Below are positions 1 to 12,200 of a stretch of 64,000 bases of DNA, piece by piece. Position 1 is the first letter of the stretch; each line of letters begins with the position of its first letter. Location of the stretch: contig NZ_CP016076.1 of NCBI RefSeq assembly GCF_001941625.1, positions 4,030,001 to 4,094,000 of the forward strand. The letters run 5' to 3'. Source of the DNA: Actinoalloteichus fjordicus (GTDB taxonomy: Bacteria; Actinomycetota; Actinomycetes; Mycobacteriales; Pseudonocardiaceae). The translations under genes and the position numbers were made by a program. The notes beneath the pieces are model-generated. The model did no database searches. It was not told where the DNA came from and saw only the letters and a program-made list of their open reading frames with translations.

Positions 1-237
1 GCTCTCGACGTCCCAGCCTCGGTCGGTGGGGAAGCCCGAGATCACGTCGCCGCCCGTCGAGAGCACCTGCCACAGGTCCTCGGGAGACTCGATGCCACCG
101 GGGAATCGACACGCCATGCCGACGATCGCGATCGGCTCCTTGGCCGTCTCCTCCAGCCGGTACAGGCGGTCGCTCGTGTCGTGCAGCTCGGCCGTCACCC
201 GCTTGAGATACTCGCGCAGTTTCGCTTCGTTCGACAT
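1..237 (-). CDS. Type I PKS, N-terminus only (docking helix and start of KS); cut by window edge
   Basis: This is the second PKS gene of the set, read leftwards and cut off at base 1 after 79 codons. It opens with [20 protein letters not shown], a short amphipathic helix of the kind that forms the N-terminal docking domain of a PKS subunit receiving a chain from another subunit. A ketosynthase follows ([15 protein letters not shown] from about residue 36). The ATG at 237-235 lies 26 bases after the stop of the upstream PKS gene, so the two are almost certainly one operon. The C-terminal docking region of that upstream protein is the expected partner. Module content beyond the edge is unknown. 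Confidence 0.93.
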   Translation of the reverse strand, partial: MSNEAKLREYLKRVTAELHDTSDRLYRLEETAKEPIAIVGMACRFPGGIESPEDLWQVLSTGGDVISGFPTDRGWDVES

Positions 238-263
238 CTAGAGGAAACCCCCAAGGCGTGTGA

Positions 264-3200
264 TCAGGATCGGCCGAGCCTGTTGTCGATCAGGGTGAAG
301 ATCTCGTCGTCGGACGCCGAGTCGAGCTGGTCGGCGAAGGAGCCGTGTGCCGCATCGCCGGTCCACCTGGTGAGAAGGGCCTTCAGCCGGTCGGTGACCG
401 CCGACCGCGTCTCGTCGTCGAGATCGCCGGTCAGGCCTGCTTCCAGCCGGTCGAGGTCGGCCAGCACGGGGGATGCGGGAGACTCGGGGACGGCGGCGCC
501 GAACAGCTCCACGTCCAGGAGTCCGACGATCGCCTGCGGGGTCGGGTAGTCGAACACCAGCGTCGCGGGCAGGCGCAGGCCGGTCTCGCGGTGGAGTCGG
601 TTGCGCAGCTCCACGGCCATGAGCGAGTCGAAGCCCAGCTCCTTGAACGCCCGCGTGGGCCGGACCTCGCCGACGGTCGCGTGTCCGAGCACCTCGGCGC
701 CTGCCGATCGGACGAGGGTCAACAGGGCTGCCGCACGGTCCGGCGGATCGAGACGCACCAGGCGGTCGACCAAGGTCGCCTCGCCTGCTGCGGGTGCGGC
801 GGCGGTGCGGCGCGTGGTCCGCTGCAGTGCTCGGCACACGGCGGGCAGCGTGGCCCGGAGGTCGAGTCGCACCGGCAGCACCACGGGTCGTGGTCCCGCC
901 ACGGCGGTGTCGAACAAGGCCAGTCCCTCGTCGGTCGACAGCGGCACCACGCCGCGCCGCGTCATCCTCGATCGGTCTGCGGCGCCGAGTCGGGCGGTCA
1001 TCTCGCTGGTCGACTCCCACCAGCCCCAGGCGAGCGAGTGCGCAGGCAGGCCGTGCGCCCTGCGGTGCTCGGCGAGCGCATCCAGGAAGGTGTTGGCCGC
1101 CGCGTAGTTGGACTGTCCTGCTGTCCCGAACACGCCGGACGCCGAAGAGAACATCACGAAGGCCGACAGGTCGCCTGCGAGTTCGTGCAGGTGCCAGGCC
1201 GCGTCGACCTTCGGGCGGAACACCGTGTCCACCCGCTCCGGCGTCAGCGCGGAGACCACCCCGTCGTCGAGGGCGCCTGCGCTGTGCACCACCGTGGTGA
1301 TCGGGTGCGCAGCGAGCAGCGCGGCCACGGCGGCACGGTCGGACAGGTCGCAGGCCACCACGGCGACCTCGGCGTCCCACCCGGTCAGCTCCTCGCGCAG
1401 CGCGACGGCACCGGGGGCGTCCAGTCCACGACGACTGGCCAGCACCAGGTTGCGGACCCCGTGCCGCCGCACCAGATGTCGGGCCACGGCGGCACCCAGC
1501 GTGCCGGTCCCGCCGGTGATCAGGACGACGCCTGCCGGGTCCCAGGAGGGCGCCGCCGACTCGGTGGTCCTGCTGCGCGCCAGCTGCGGTATGAACAGCT
1601 GCCCGGCTCGGACGGCGATCTGCTGCTCGCCGCAGGCCGCCGCCGCCGACAGCTCCGCGTCACCGGTGTGCTCCTCGGCGTCCAGCAGTATCAGTCGGTC
1701 CGGGTTCTCGGACTGCGCGGACCGCACCAGACCCCAGACGGCCGCCGACGCCGGATCCGGCACGTCGCCGTCGACCGCACGCACCGCGCCTCTCGTGACC
1801 ACCGCCAGGCGGGTGTCGGCGAAGCGCTGGTCGGCGAGCCAGGCGCGGACGACGTCCAACACGGCGCCGACGACCCGGCGGGCCCGCGTGGGCGCGTCCT
1901 GGCTGCCTGCGCAGGCGGCGTCCAGCAGCACGACGGCCGGCGTGGAGCCGTCCGCCGCCTGCGAGTCCAGGTCCAGGTCTCGGCCGATCCAGGCTACCGA
2001 GGTGCCGCCGACCGTCGCGAGTGCCTGCGGTCCGGTCCAGTCGAGGTGGTAGAGCGAGTCCGTCGAGGCGACGGCGAGCTGGTCGGGTGTCACCGGGCGC
2101 AGGGCGAGCGAGTCCACCGAGACCACGGGAGCGCCGGTCTGGTCGGCGGCGTCGAGGGAGACCACGCCCTCGCCCCGCATCGTCAGCCGGACACGCAGCA
2201 CGCGCGCGCCTGCGGCATGTATCGAGACGCCGGACCAGCTGAACGGGAGCCGGACCTCCTCGGTCTGCGCGACCGCTCCGGCCGGATGCAGCGCGGCGTC
2301 GAGCAGCGCGGGATGCAGGCCGAAGGCGGTCGCCCCGGTCGTCGCCTCGGCGGGCAGCATGACCTCGGCGTAGATCTCCTCCTCGGTCCGCCACATCGCC
2401 CGCAGACCCTGGAACATCGGCCCGTACTGGTAACCCTGGTCGTACAGTCGTTCGTACACGCCGGCCAGCGGCACGACCGTCGCCGCAGGCGGCCACGCCG
2501 TCAGGCCGAGGTCGCGGCTCGGCTGGTCGACCCCGAGCTGCCCGAACGCATGACACGTCCATGCGTCGTTCTCGGCATCGGCGCGCCGCGAGTACACACT
2601 CACCGGCCGCAGCCCGGACTCGTCCGGCGCTCCGACCAGTACCTGCACGGCGACCCCGCCGTGGGGCGGGAGGATGACCGGGGCCGCCAGCGTCAGCTCC
2701 GCGACGCGACTGCAGCCGACCTGGTCGCCTGCGTGGACGGCGAGTTCGACGAAGGCGGTGCCCGGCAGCAGCACGGTGCCGGCGACGGCGTGCTCGGCCA
2801 GCCACGGATGCGTCTCGATCGACACCTGTCCGGTGAGCACGACGCCGTCGGAGTCGGCCATCGAGACCGAGGCGCCCACCAGCGGATGGCCCGCGTCCTG
2901 TTGCCCGATCGAGGCCAGATCACCGGCGAAGCCCTTGGGCGTCTGGAGCCAATAGCGTTCACGTTGGAATGCGTAGGTCGGCAGGTCGACCTGGCGACCG
3001 CCTGCCAGCAGGGGCGTGACGTCGACGTCGACACCGTGGGTGAACAGTTCGCCCGCCGAGGCGAGGAAGCGGTCCATGCCGCCGTCGTCCCGACGCAGGG
3101 TACCGATCGCCAGGGCGTCGCCGTCCCGTTCGTCGATGACCTCCTGAATGCCATAGGTCGTCACCGGATGCGCACTGGACTCCACGAACACACCGAAACC

Positions 3201-6200
3201 ACCGACCAGCAACGATTCCACCGCACGATCGAACCGCACCGTCTCCCGCAGATTCCGAAACCAATACCCCGCATCCAACGACGCCGTGTCCGACGGCGCA
3301 CCCGTCACCGACGAATAAAACGGGATCTCCGACGACCGAGGCTCGACATCCGCCAGGCTCTCGACCAGCTCGTCCCGCAGCGCATCCATCAACACCGAAT
3401 GCGAGGCGTAATCCACCGGAACCCACCGCGCCCGAACACCCCGCGACTCACAATCGGCCACCACTCGCTCAAGACCCGAGACCGAACCCGACACCACCAC
3501 CGACGACGGACCGTTCACCGCCGCCAACGACACACCGTCAGGAAGCAGCTCCGTCACCTCGGACGCAGGCAACGCCACCGACACCATTCCCCCGCCACCA
3601 CCAAGACCAGCGATCAAACGGCTCCGCTGAACCACCACCCGCACACCATCACGCAGACTCAACCCACCCGACACCACCGCCGCCGCAATCTCACCCTGCG
3701 AATGACCCACCACCGCCGACGGAACCACACCCACCGAACACCACAACTCCGCCAACGACACCATCACCGCAAACAACACCGGCTGAACAACATCAACCCG
3801 CCCCAACGCCTGCTCATCACCCAGAACGTCAAACAACGACCACCCGACGAACTCCGACAACGCCGCCGCACACTCGCCCATCCGACCCGCGAAAACAGGA
3901 GACGACCCCAACAAACCCGCCGCCATCCCCACCCACTGCGAACCCTGACCCGGAAACACCAACACCACACCACCGGCAACACGACCACCGGGAACCACCG
4001 CACCGGAGGCGACCGCCGACAGGCCCGCCATGAACTCGTCGGTGCGAGACCCCGAGATCAGCACCCGGCGATCGAACCGCGCTCGCGCCGTGGCCAGGGA
4101 CATTCCGACATCCGCTGGACGCACCGCCGGCCGCGCCCGTAGGAAGTCCACCAACCGGTCTGCCTGCGCACGCAGCGCGGCGTCCGACTTGCCCGAGAGA
4201 ATCCAGGGAACGATCGAGTGGTCCGGGGCCGCCGCTGCGGACGCCACGGGGTCCGCCGGGGGCTCGGGCGGCGCCTCCACGATCACGTGCGCGTTCGTCC
4301 CGCTGACGCCGAAGGAGGACACTCCCGCCCGACGCGGCCGGTCGGCGACGGGCCACGGCTGCGCCTCGGTGACCAGCTCCACCGCACCGGCCGACCAGTC
4401 CACGTGCGGCGTCGGCTCGTCGACGTGCAAGGTCTTGGGCACCACCCCGTGGCGCATCGCCAACACCATCTTCATGACGCCCGCGATGCCCGCCGCCGCC
4501 TGGGTGTGCCCGAGGTTCGACTTCACCGAACCGAGCAGCAGCGGCCGGGCACGGTCCTGCCCGTACGTCGCGATCAACGCCTGCGCCTCGATCGGATCAC
4601 CCAGCCGAGTACCCGTGCCGTGCGCCTCCACCACATCCACGTCGGCGGCGGACACCCCGGCCGAGGCAAGGGCCTGCCGGATCACCCGTTGCTGCGCAGG
4701 GCCGTTCGGCGCGGTGAGGCCGTTCGACGCACCATCCTGATTCACCGCAGAACCCCGCACCACCGCCAACACCGAATGCCCGTTGCGCCGCGCATCCGAC
4801 AACCGCTCCACCAACACCAGACCGACACCCTCGGACCAGCCCGTGCCGTCCGCCGCCCCGGCGAAGGACTTGCAGCGGCCGTCGGCGGACAGCCCGCGCT
4901 GCCGGGAGAACTCCACGAAGACGCCGGGCGTCGCGAGTGCGGTGACGCCGCCTGCGAGGGCGAGGTCGCACTCGCCGGAGCGCAGGGCCTGCGCCGCCAG
5001 GTGCAGCGCGACCAACGAGGACGAACAGGCGGTGTCGACGGTGACCGCAGGGCCCTCCAGGCCCAGGGCATAAGCCACGCGACCGGAGGCGACGCTGCCC
5101 GCGTTGCCGTTGCCCGCGTATCCCTCGACGTCCTCCGGCACTCTGGGCAGCCGAGCCGCGTAGTCGTGGTACATCAGGCCCGCGTAGACGCTGGTCCGGC
5201 TTCCCCGCATCGACACCGGGTCGATGCCCGCCCGCTCGAAGACCTCCCAGGAGGTCTCCAGCAGGAGTCGCTGCTGCGGGTCCATCGCCAGCGCCTCGCG
5301 CGGCGAGATCTCGAAGAATCCCGCGTCGAAGTCGGCGACGTCGCGCAGGAAGCCGCCAGCGCGGGTGTAGCTCTTGCCGGGCACGCCGGGTTCCGGGTCG
5401 TAGAGCTCGTGGAGGTTCCAGCCTCGATCGGTCGGGAAGTCGGAGACGACCTCGCCGCCGTCGGCGAGGAGCCGCCACAGGCTGTCCGGGTCGTTCACAC
5501 CACCAGGGAAACGGCAGGCCATACCGACGATGACGATCGGGTCGTCCGAGACCGAGCCCGTCGTGCCGGGCTCCACGGCGAGGGGCTCCGCCGTCGCGAC
5601 GGTCTGGCCGAACAGCCGCTGATGCAGGAAGTCGGCGAGCGCGCCGGGCGTCGGGTAGTCGAACACCATCGTCGCGGGCAGGCGCAGGCCGGTCTCGACG
5701 TTGAGGCGGTTGCGGAGTTCGACGGCCGTCAGCGAGTCGAAACCGAGCAGCTGGAACGTCTGGGCGGTGTCGACGGCCTCGGGGGAGGAGTGGCCGAGCA
5801 CTCTGGCCGCCTGGGCGCGCACCAGGTCCCCGAGCAGGGACTTCTGTCGGGGGTCGTCCAGGTCTGCGATGCGTTCCCGCAGGGTGCCTGCGGCTGCCAC
5901 TGCCCGCCTGCGGGCGGGCACGAGGTCGGCGAACAGGCGCGGCACCTCGCCCTGGAACGCCGTCAGGTCGAGCCGCAGCGGCACCACCGAGGCCTCGTCG
6001 ACGCCGAGTGCCGCGTCGAACCGGGCCAGCCCGTCCTCGGTGGACATCGGGACGACCCCGGCCCTGCCGAGCCGCGTCACGTCCGCGCCGTCCAGTGCCC
6101 CGGTCAGCTCGCTCGCCTGCGACCACAGGCCCCACGCCAGCGACTGCGCGGGCAGTCCCCGTGCTCGGCGATGGTGGGCCAACGCGTCCAGGAAGGCGTT

Positions 6201-9200
6201 CGCCGCCGCGTAGTTGCCCTGCCCGGCGTTCCCGATGAGCCCGGCCGCCGACGAGAAGGACACGAAGGCGGACAGTTCGCCCGCGAGCTCGTGGAGATGC
6301 CAGGCGGCGTCCGCCTTCGGGGCGAACACCGTGTCGAGGCGCTCCGGTGTCAACGACGTCACGACTCCGTCGTCGAGCACCCCCGCCGTGTGCACCACGG
6401 CGTCGACCGGGTGCTCCGCCAACAGCCCGGCGACCTGCTCGCGATCGGCCACGTCACAGGCCACGACGACGACGGCCGCGCCGAGCCCGACGAGCTCGTC
6501 CCGCAGCTCCACGGCATCCGGCGCCGTCAGGCCCCGCCGACTGGTGAGGACCAGGTCTCGGACACCGTGTCTCGTCACGAGGTGTCGGGCGACGGCGGCG
6601 CCCAGCGTCCCGGTGCCGCCGGTGATCAAGGTCGTGCCGGAGGCGTCCCAGGCGGGTTCGGCCACGGCGGACATTCGCCGCAGCCGCGCGGCGAACACCC
6701 GATCACCACGCACCGCCAACTGCGGTTCGTCGAGCGCGGCCAACAGTTCGAGGTCGACGGTGCCGTCGGTGTCCACCAGCACGATCCGGCCGGGATGCTC
6801 GGACTGTGCCGACCGCACGAGCCCCCACACGGCCGCGCCCGCGAGATCGGGCGACTCCTCCGGAGTGACCGCGACGGCGCCTCGGGTCAGCACGACGAGT
6901 CGCTCTTCCGGCTCTCTCGCCAGCCAGGACTGCAGCTCGGTCAGCACACGGCCGACGGCGGTGCGCGGGGTGCTCTCCCGCTCCTGGTGATCGAGCACCG
7001 AGACGGCCGTCCGCCTGCCTGCGGCCTCCGTCGGGACCCACTCCACCCGGAACAGCGAGTCGCGGTTCGAAGAGCCGGCCCGGACCCGCGTCGCGGGACG
7101 CACGACCAGCGACTCGGCCGACAGCACGGGTGCACCGGACGCATCGGCTGCCTGGATCGACATCGTGTCGGCCGCCAGCCGTCGCACGCGCACCCTCAGC
7201 TCCGTGGCGCCCGCCGCGTAGGACCGCACGTCGGACCAGACGAACGGCAGGAGCGGTTCCTGCGGCCCGCTTCCGTCGAGCGCGAAGCTGTGCAGTGCCG
7301 CGTCCAGCAACGCGGGGTGCACGCCGAACCATTGCGCCGCAGCGCCCTCCTCCTCGGCGAGCGCCACCTCGACGAAGATCTCGTCGGCGCGTCGCCACGC
7401 CCGCCGCAGTCCTTGGAAGGCCGGGCCGTAGAGCATGCCGATCTGGGCGAACCTGCCGTAGACGTGATCGACGTCGACGGTCTCGGCTCCGGTCGGCGGC
7501 CACTGGGTCAGGTCGAAGTCGGCCTGCGGCAGGGTGGGCAACAGCAGACCGGTCGCGTGGCGGGTCCAGTGGACGGCGTCGTCGTCGGTACCGCGCGCAT
7601 GGACGCCGACCTGACGAGCGCCGTCGTCTGCCTGCGGACCGACGACGACCTGAATACGCACCGCGCCGGACTCGGGGACCACCAGCGGCGTCTGGAGGGT
7701 CAGCTCATGCAGCCGCGTGCAGCCGACGGCCGCACCGGCCTTCGTCGCCAGCTCCACGAGACCCGTGCCGGGGAAGATCACGGCCCCGTCGACGACGTGA
7801 TCGGCCAGCCACGGCTGTTCGGTGACCGAGATCCGGCCGGTGCAGACGACCTCGTCCGAGCCCGCGACCGGGACCGTCGCACCGAGCAGCGGGTGATCGG
7901 CGGCGTCGAGGCCGACGGAGGCGACGTCGCCCGCCGAGGCGGGCGTCGCCAGCCAGAAGCGGTCGCGTTGGAAGGCGTAGGCGGGCAGGTCGACCCGTCG
8001 GCCACCGGTCAGCAGGGGCGTGACGTCGACATCGACGCCGTGGGCGAACAGCTCGCCCGCCGAGGCGAGGAAGCGGTCCATGCCGCCGTCGGCACGGCGC
8101 AGGGTGCCGACCACCAGCGCGTCGGCGGCATCCCGATCGCCGTCGCGTTCGTCGACGACCTCCTGAATGCCGTAGGTCAGCACCGGATGCGCACTGGACT
8201 CCACGAACACGCCGAGACCGTCGGTCAGCAACGCCGCCACGGCGCGGTCGAACCGCACCGTCTCGCGCAGGTTCCGGAACCAGTACCGCGCGTCCAAGGA
8301 CGCGGTGTCGACCACCGTGCCCGTCACCGACGAGTAGAACGGCACGGCTGAGGAGCGCGGCTCGATCTCCGAGAGGAGTTCGAGCAGCTGATCGCGGATC
8401 TCCTCGATCAGCACCGAGTGCGAGGCGTAGTCCACCGGGATCCAGCGGGCCCGGACGCCCCGTGACTCGCACTCGGCCACCACCCGGGTCAGACCCGCCC
8501 GCGCACCCGAGACCACCACCGAGGACGGACCGTTCACCGCCGCCACGGTGACGCTTCCGGAGAGCAGGTCGGCCACCTCGGGCAGCGGCAGTGCCACCGA
8601 CACCATGCCTCCGCCGCCGCCGAGGGCCGCGATCAGCCGACTCCGCCGGGCCACCACTCGCGCCGCGTCCCGCAGACTCAGGCCGCCCGCGACGCACGCG
8701 GCGGCGATCTCGCCCTGCGAATGACCCACCACGGCCGAGGGGACGACGCCCACCGAGCGCCACAACTCCGCCAAAGAGACCATCACCGCGAACAACACCG
8801 GCTGCACGATGTCGACCCGCGACAACGCCGCCTCGTCACTCAGCACGTCGAACAGCGACCACTCGACGAACTCCGACAGCGCCGCCGCACACTCACCCAT
8901 CCGCTCGGCGAACACCGACGAGGACGCCAGCAGCTCCACGGCCAGGCCGACCCACTGCGAGCCCTGACCGGGGAACACCAGCACCACCCCACCGGCGGCG
9001 CGCCGCCCCGCAGTCAGCCGACCGGCGGCCACCTCGTCGAGGCTCGCCAGCAGGTCCGCCCGATTCGCACCGGCGAGCAACACGCGCCGGTCGAACAGCG
9101 ACCGCGATGCCAGTGCCGCTCCCACGTCCGTCGGCGGGAGATCGGGTCGATCCCGGAGGAACTCCGCCAGGCGAGCCGCCTGGCCGCGCAGGGCCGCGTC

Positions 9201-12200
9201 CGACTTCCCGGAGAGCACCCATGGGACGACCGGGGACGTCGCGGGCTCGGCTGTGAACTCGATGGCAGCAGGCGGCGGCTCGGGCTGGTCCGCCGCCGGT
9301 TCCGGCGCGGGGGCCGCCTCCAGGATCACGTGCGCGTTCGTGCCGCTGACGCCGAAGGACGACACCCCGGCGCGGCGGGGTCGGCCCGTGTCCGGCCACG
9401 GGACGGACTCGGCGGCCAGCTCCACCGCGCCCACCGACCAGTCCACCTGCGGCGTGGGCTCGTCGACGTGCAACGTCTCGGGCACCACCCCGTGCTGCAT
9501 CGCCAACACCATCTTCAGCACACCGGCGATCCCCGCCGCCGCCTGCGTATGCCCGAGATTCGACTTCACCGAGCCCAACAACAACGGCCGAGACCGACCC
9601 TGTCCGTAGGTGGTCAGCAGGGCATGGGCCTCGATGGGGTCGCCAAGCCGGGTACCGGTGCCGTGCGCCTCCACCACGTCCACGTCCCCGGTGGACAGAC
9701 CCGCCGAGGCCAACGCCTGCCGAATCACCCGCTGCTGCGACGGACCATTCGGCGCCGTCAACCCATTCGACGCACCATCCTGATTCACCGCCGAACCCCG
9801 CACCACCGCCAACACCGAATGACCGAGACGACGCGCATCCGACAACCGCTCCACCAACACCAGACCCACACCCTCAGACCACCCCGTCCCATCCGCCGAG
9901 GCCGAGAACGACCTGCACCGACCATCGGCGGAAAGCCCGCGCTGCCGCGAGAACTCCACGAACACCCCGGGGCGCGACATCACGGTGACCCCGCCCGCGA
10001 CGGCCGCCGTGCACTCGCCGCTGCGCAGGGCCTGCACGGCCAGATGCAGCGCGACCAGGGACGACGAGCACGCCGTGTCCACGGTGACCGCCGGGCCCTC
10101 CAGCCCGAACGTGTAGGCGATGCGGCCGGACACGACGCTGGCGGCGTTGCCGGTCAGGACCTGGCCCTCGACGTCGCGGGGGATGTCGCCGAGGTCGGTG
10201 ACGTAGTCCTGTCCGTTGGTGCCGACGAACACTCCGATCCGCTCGCCGCGCACGGCTGCCGGACGGATGCCCGCGTGTTCGAAGAGCTCCCAGGCGGTCT
10301 CCAACAGCAGCCGCTGCTGCGGATCCATCGCCAGCGCCTCGCGCGGGGAGATCCCGAAGAAGGCGGCGTCGAACTCGGCGGCGTCGGGCAGGAAGCCGCC
10401 CGCGCGTGTGTAGCTCGTTCCCGAACGGGCGGCGGTCGGGTCGTAGAGGGCGTCGAGGTCCCAGCCCCGGTCGGACGGGAATCCGCCGATCGCGTCCTCG
10501 CCGTGGGACAACAGTCGCCACAGGTCCTCGGGTGAGCGCACGCCACCCGGGAACCGGCAGGCCGTGCCGACGATCACGATCGGGTCGTCCGCCACGGCGG
10601 CCGTGACCGGCGCGACGGGGGCGTCCTCGCGGCGGCCGCCGGTCGTCTCCTGGGAGAGGTACGCCGCGAGTGCGGCGGGCGTCGGGTGGTCGAACACCAC
10701 TGCGGCGGACAGGAGCACGCCCGTCGCGGCGCTCATCCGGTTGCGCAGCGCGACGGCGGTCAACGAGTCGAAGCCCAGGTCCTTGAACACCCGATGCGCG
10801 TCGATGTCGGCACCGGATCGGTGGCCCAGCACGGCGGCACTCTCGGTGCGCACCAGCTCCAGCAGGACGCGGCCGCGTTCGGCATCATCGAGGGCCGCCA
10901 GCTCGGTCGAGGGGCTGCGGTCGTCGGTCCGCGCGCCGACCTCGGGCAGGTCCGCCAGCAGCGGACTCCATCGCGCCGCCGTGAACTGCGGGGCGAACCT
11001 CGCCCAGTCGACGTCGGCGACGGTCACCCCCGTCTCGCCACGGTCGAGGGAGAGCTGTAGGGCCGCCAGGGCGGTCGGCACCGGCAGCGCGCGCAGGCCG
11101 TCCTCGGCCAGTCGAGTGCCGACGGGGCCCGCCGCCATGCCCTCACCCGCCCACGGCCCCCAGGAGATCGCCGTCGCGGGCAGGCCTTCGGCGCGGCGGC
11201 GCTCGGCGAGCGCGTCGAGGAAGGCGTTCGCCGCCGCGTAGTTGCCCTGCCCTGCCGTGCCGAGCACCCCGGTCACCGAGGAGAACAGCACGAAGGCCGA
11301 CAGCTCACGGTCCCGCGTCAGCTCGTCGAGGTGGGTCGCGCCCCAGGCCTTCGGGGCCAGCGTCCGATCCAGCTGCTCGGGGGTGAGGGAGGCGAGCACG
11401 CCGTCCTCGAGCACACCTGCCGTGTGGAACACCGCGTCGACCGGGTGGGCGGCCAGCAGCGCGGCGACGGCGGCGCGGTCGGCGACGTCGCAGGCCACCA
11501 CGTCGACGTCGGCGCCCAGCGCCCGCAGCTCGGCGGCGAGGTCGGCGGCGCCCGGTGCGTCGGCGCCCCGGCGGCTGGTCAGGATGAGACGGTCGGCTCC
11601 CCCGCTCGCGAGCAGGCGCGCCACCGCACCGCCCAGCGCCCCGGTGCCACCGGTGACCAGGACGGTGCCCGAGGGCCGCCAGCCGCCGCTTGCGCCGGAG
11701 CGGGCCCTGGCCAGCCGTCGGACGAAGGTCCCCGACTGCCGGACCGCCACCTGGTCCTCCCCTGCGGGATCGGCCAGCACGGCGGTGAACCGGGTCAGCG
11801 TCGCCGCGTCCGGGCGGGCGGGCAGGTCGATCAGCCCGGCCCACAGGCGGGGCGATTCGAGCGCGGCCACCCTGCCCAGTCCCCACACCGCCGCCTGCCA
11901 CGGGTCCACGGGTCCGTCGGAGCCTGCGGCGGCCACGCCGTTGCGCGTCACGCACCACAAGGGGATGGTGCGGTCGCCGAGGGTCTGGATCATCGAGAGC
12001 GTGGCGTGCAGTCCGACGGTGCTCACCACTCCCGCACAGTCGGCGGGTAGGCCCTCGGCCAGTGCGGTCGGGGTGAGCCGGACGACCGCCGCCCCGGCGG
12101 CCGACAGCGCCGCGGCGAGGTCGTCGGCGGCGTCCTCGGAGATCAGCGCCCAGTCGCCGGACAGCCAGGCCGCCGCCGACGGTGTCGTCGGTCGCCACAC

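Noticed and set aside
345-8351. Very long plus-strand open frames opposite the PKS gene
   Set aside because: They are antisense shadows of a GC-rich coding strand: Arg/His/Gln-rich, without domains, ribosome sites or matching codon bias.
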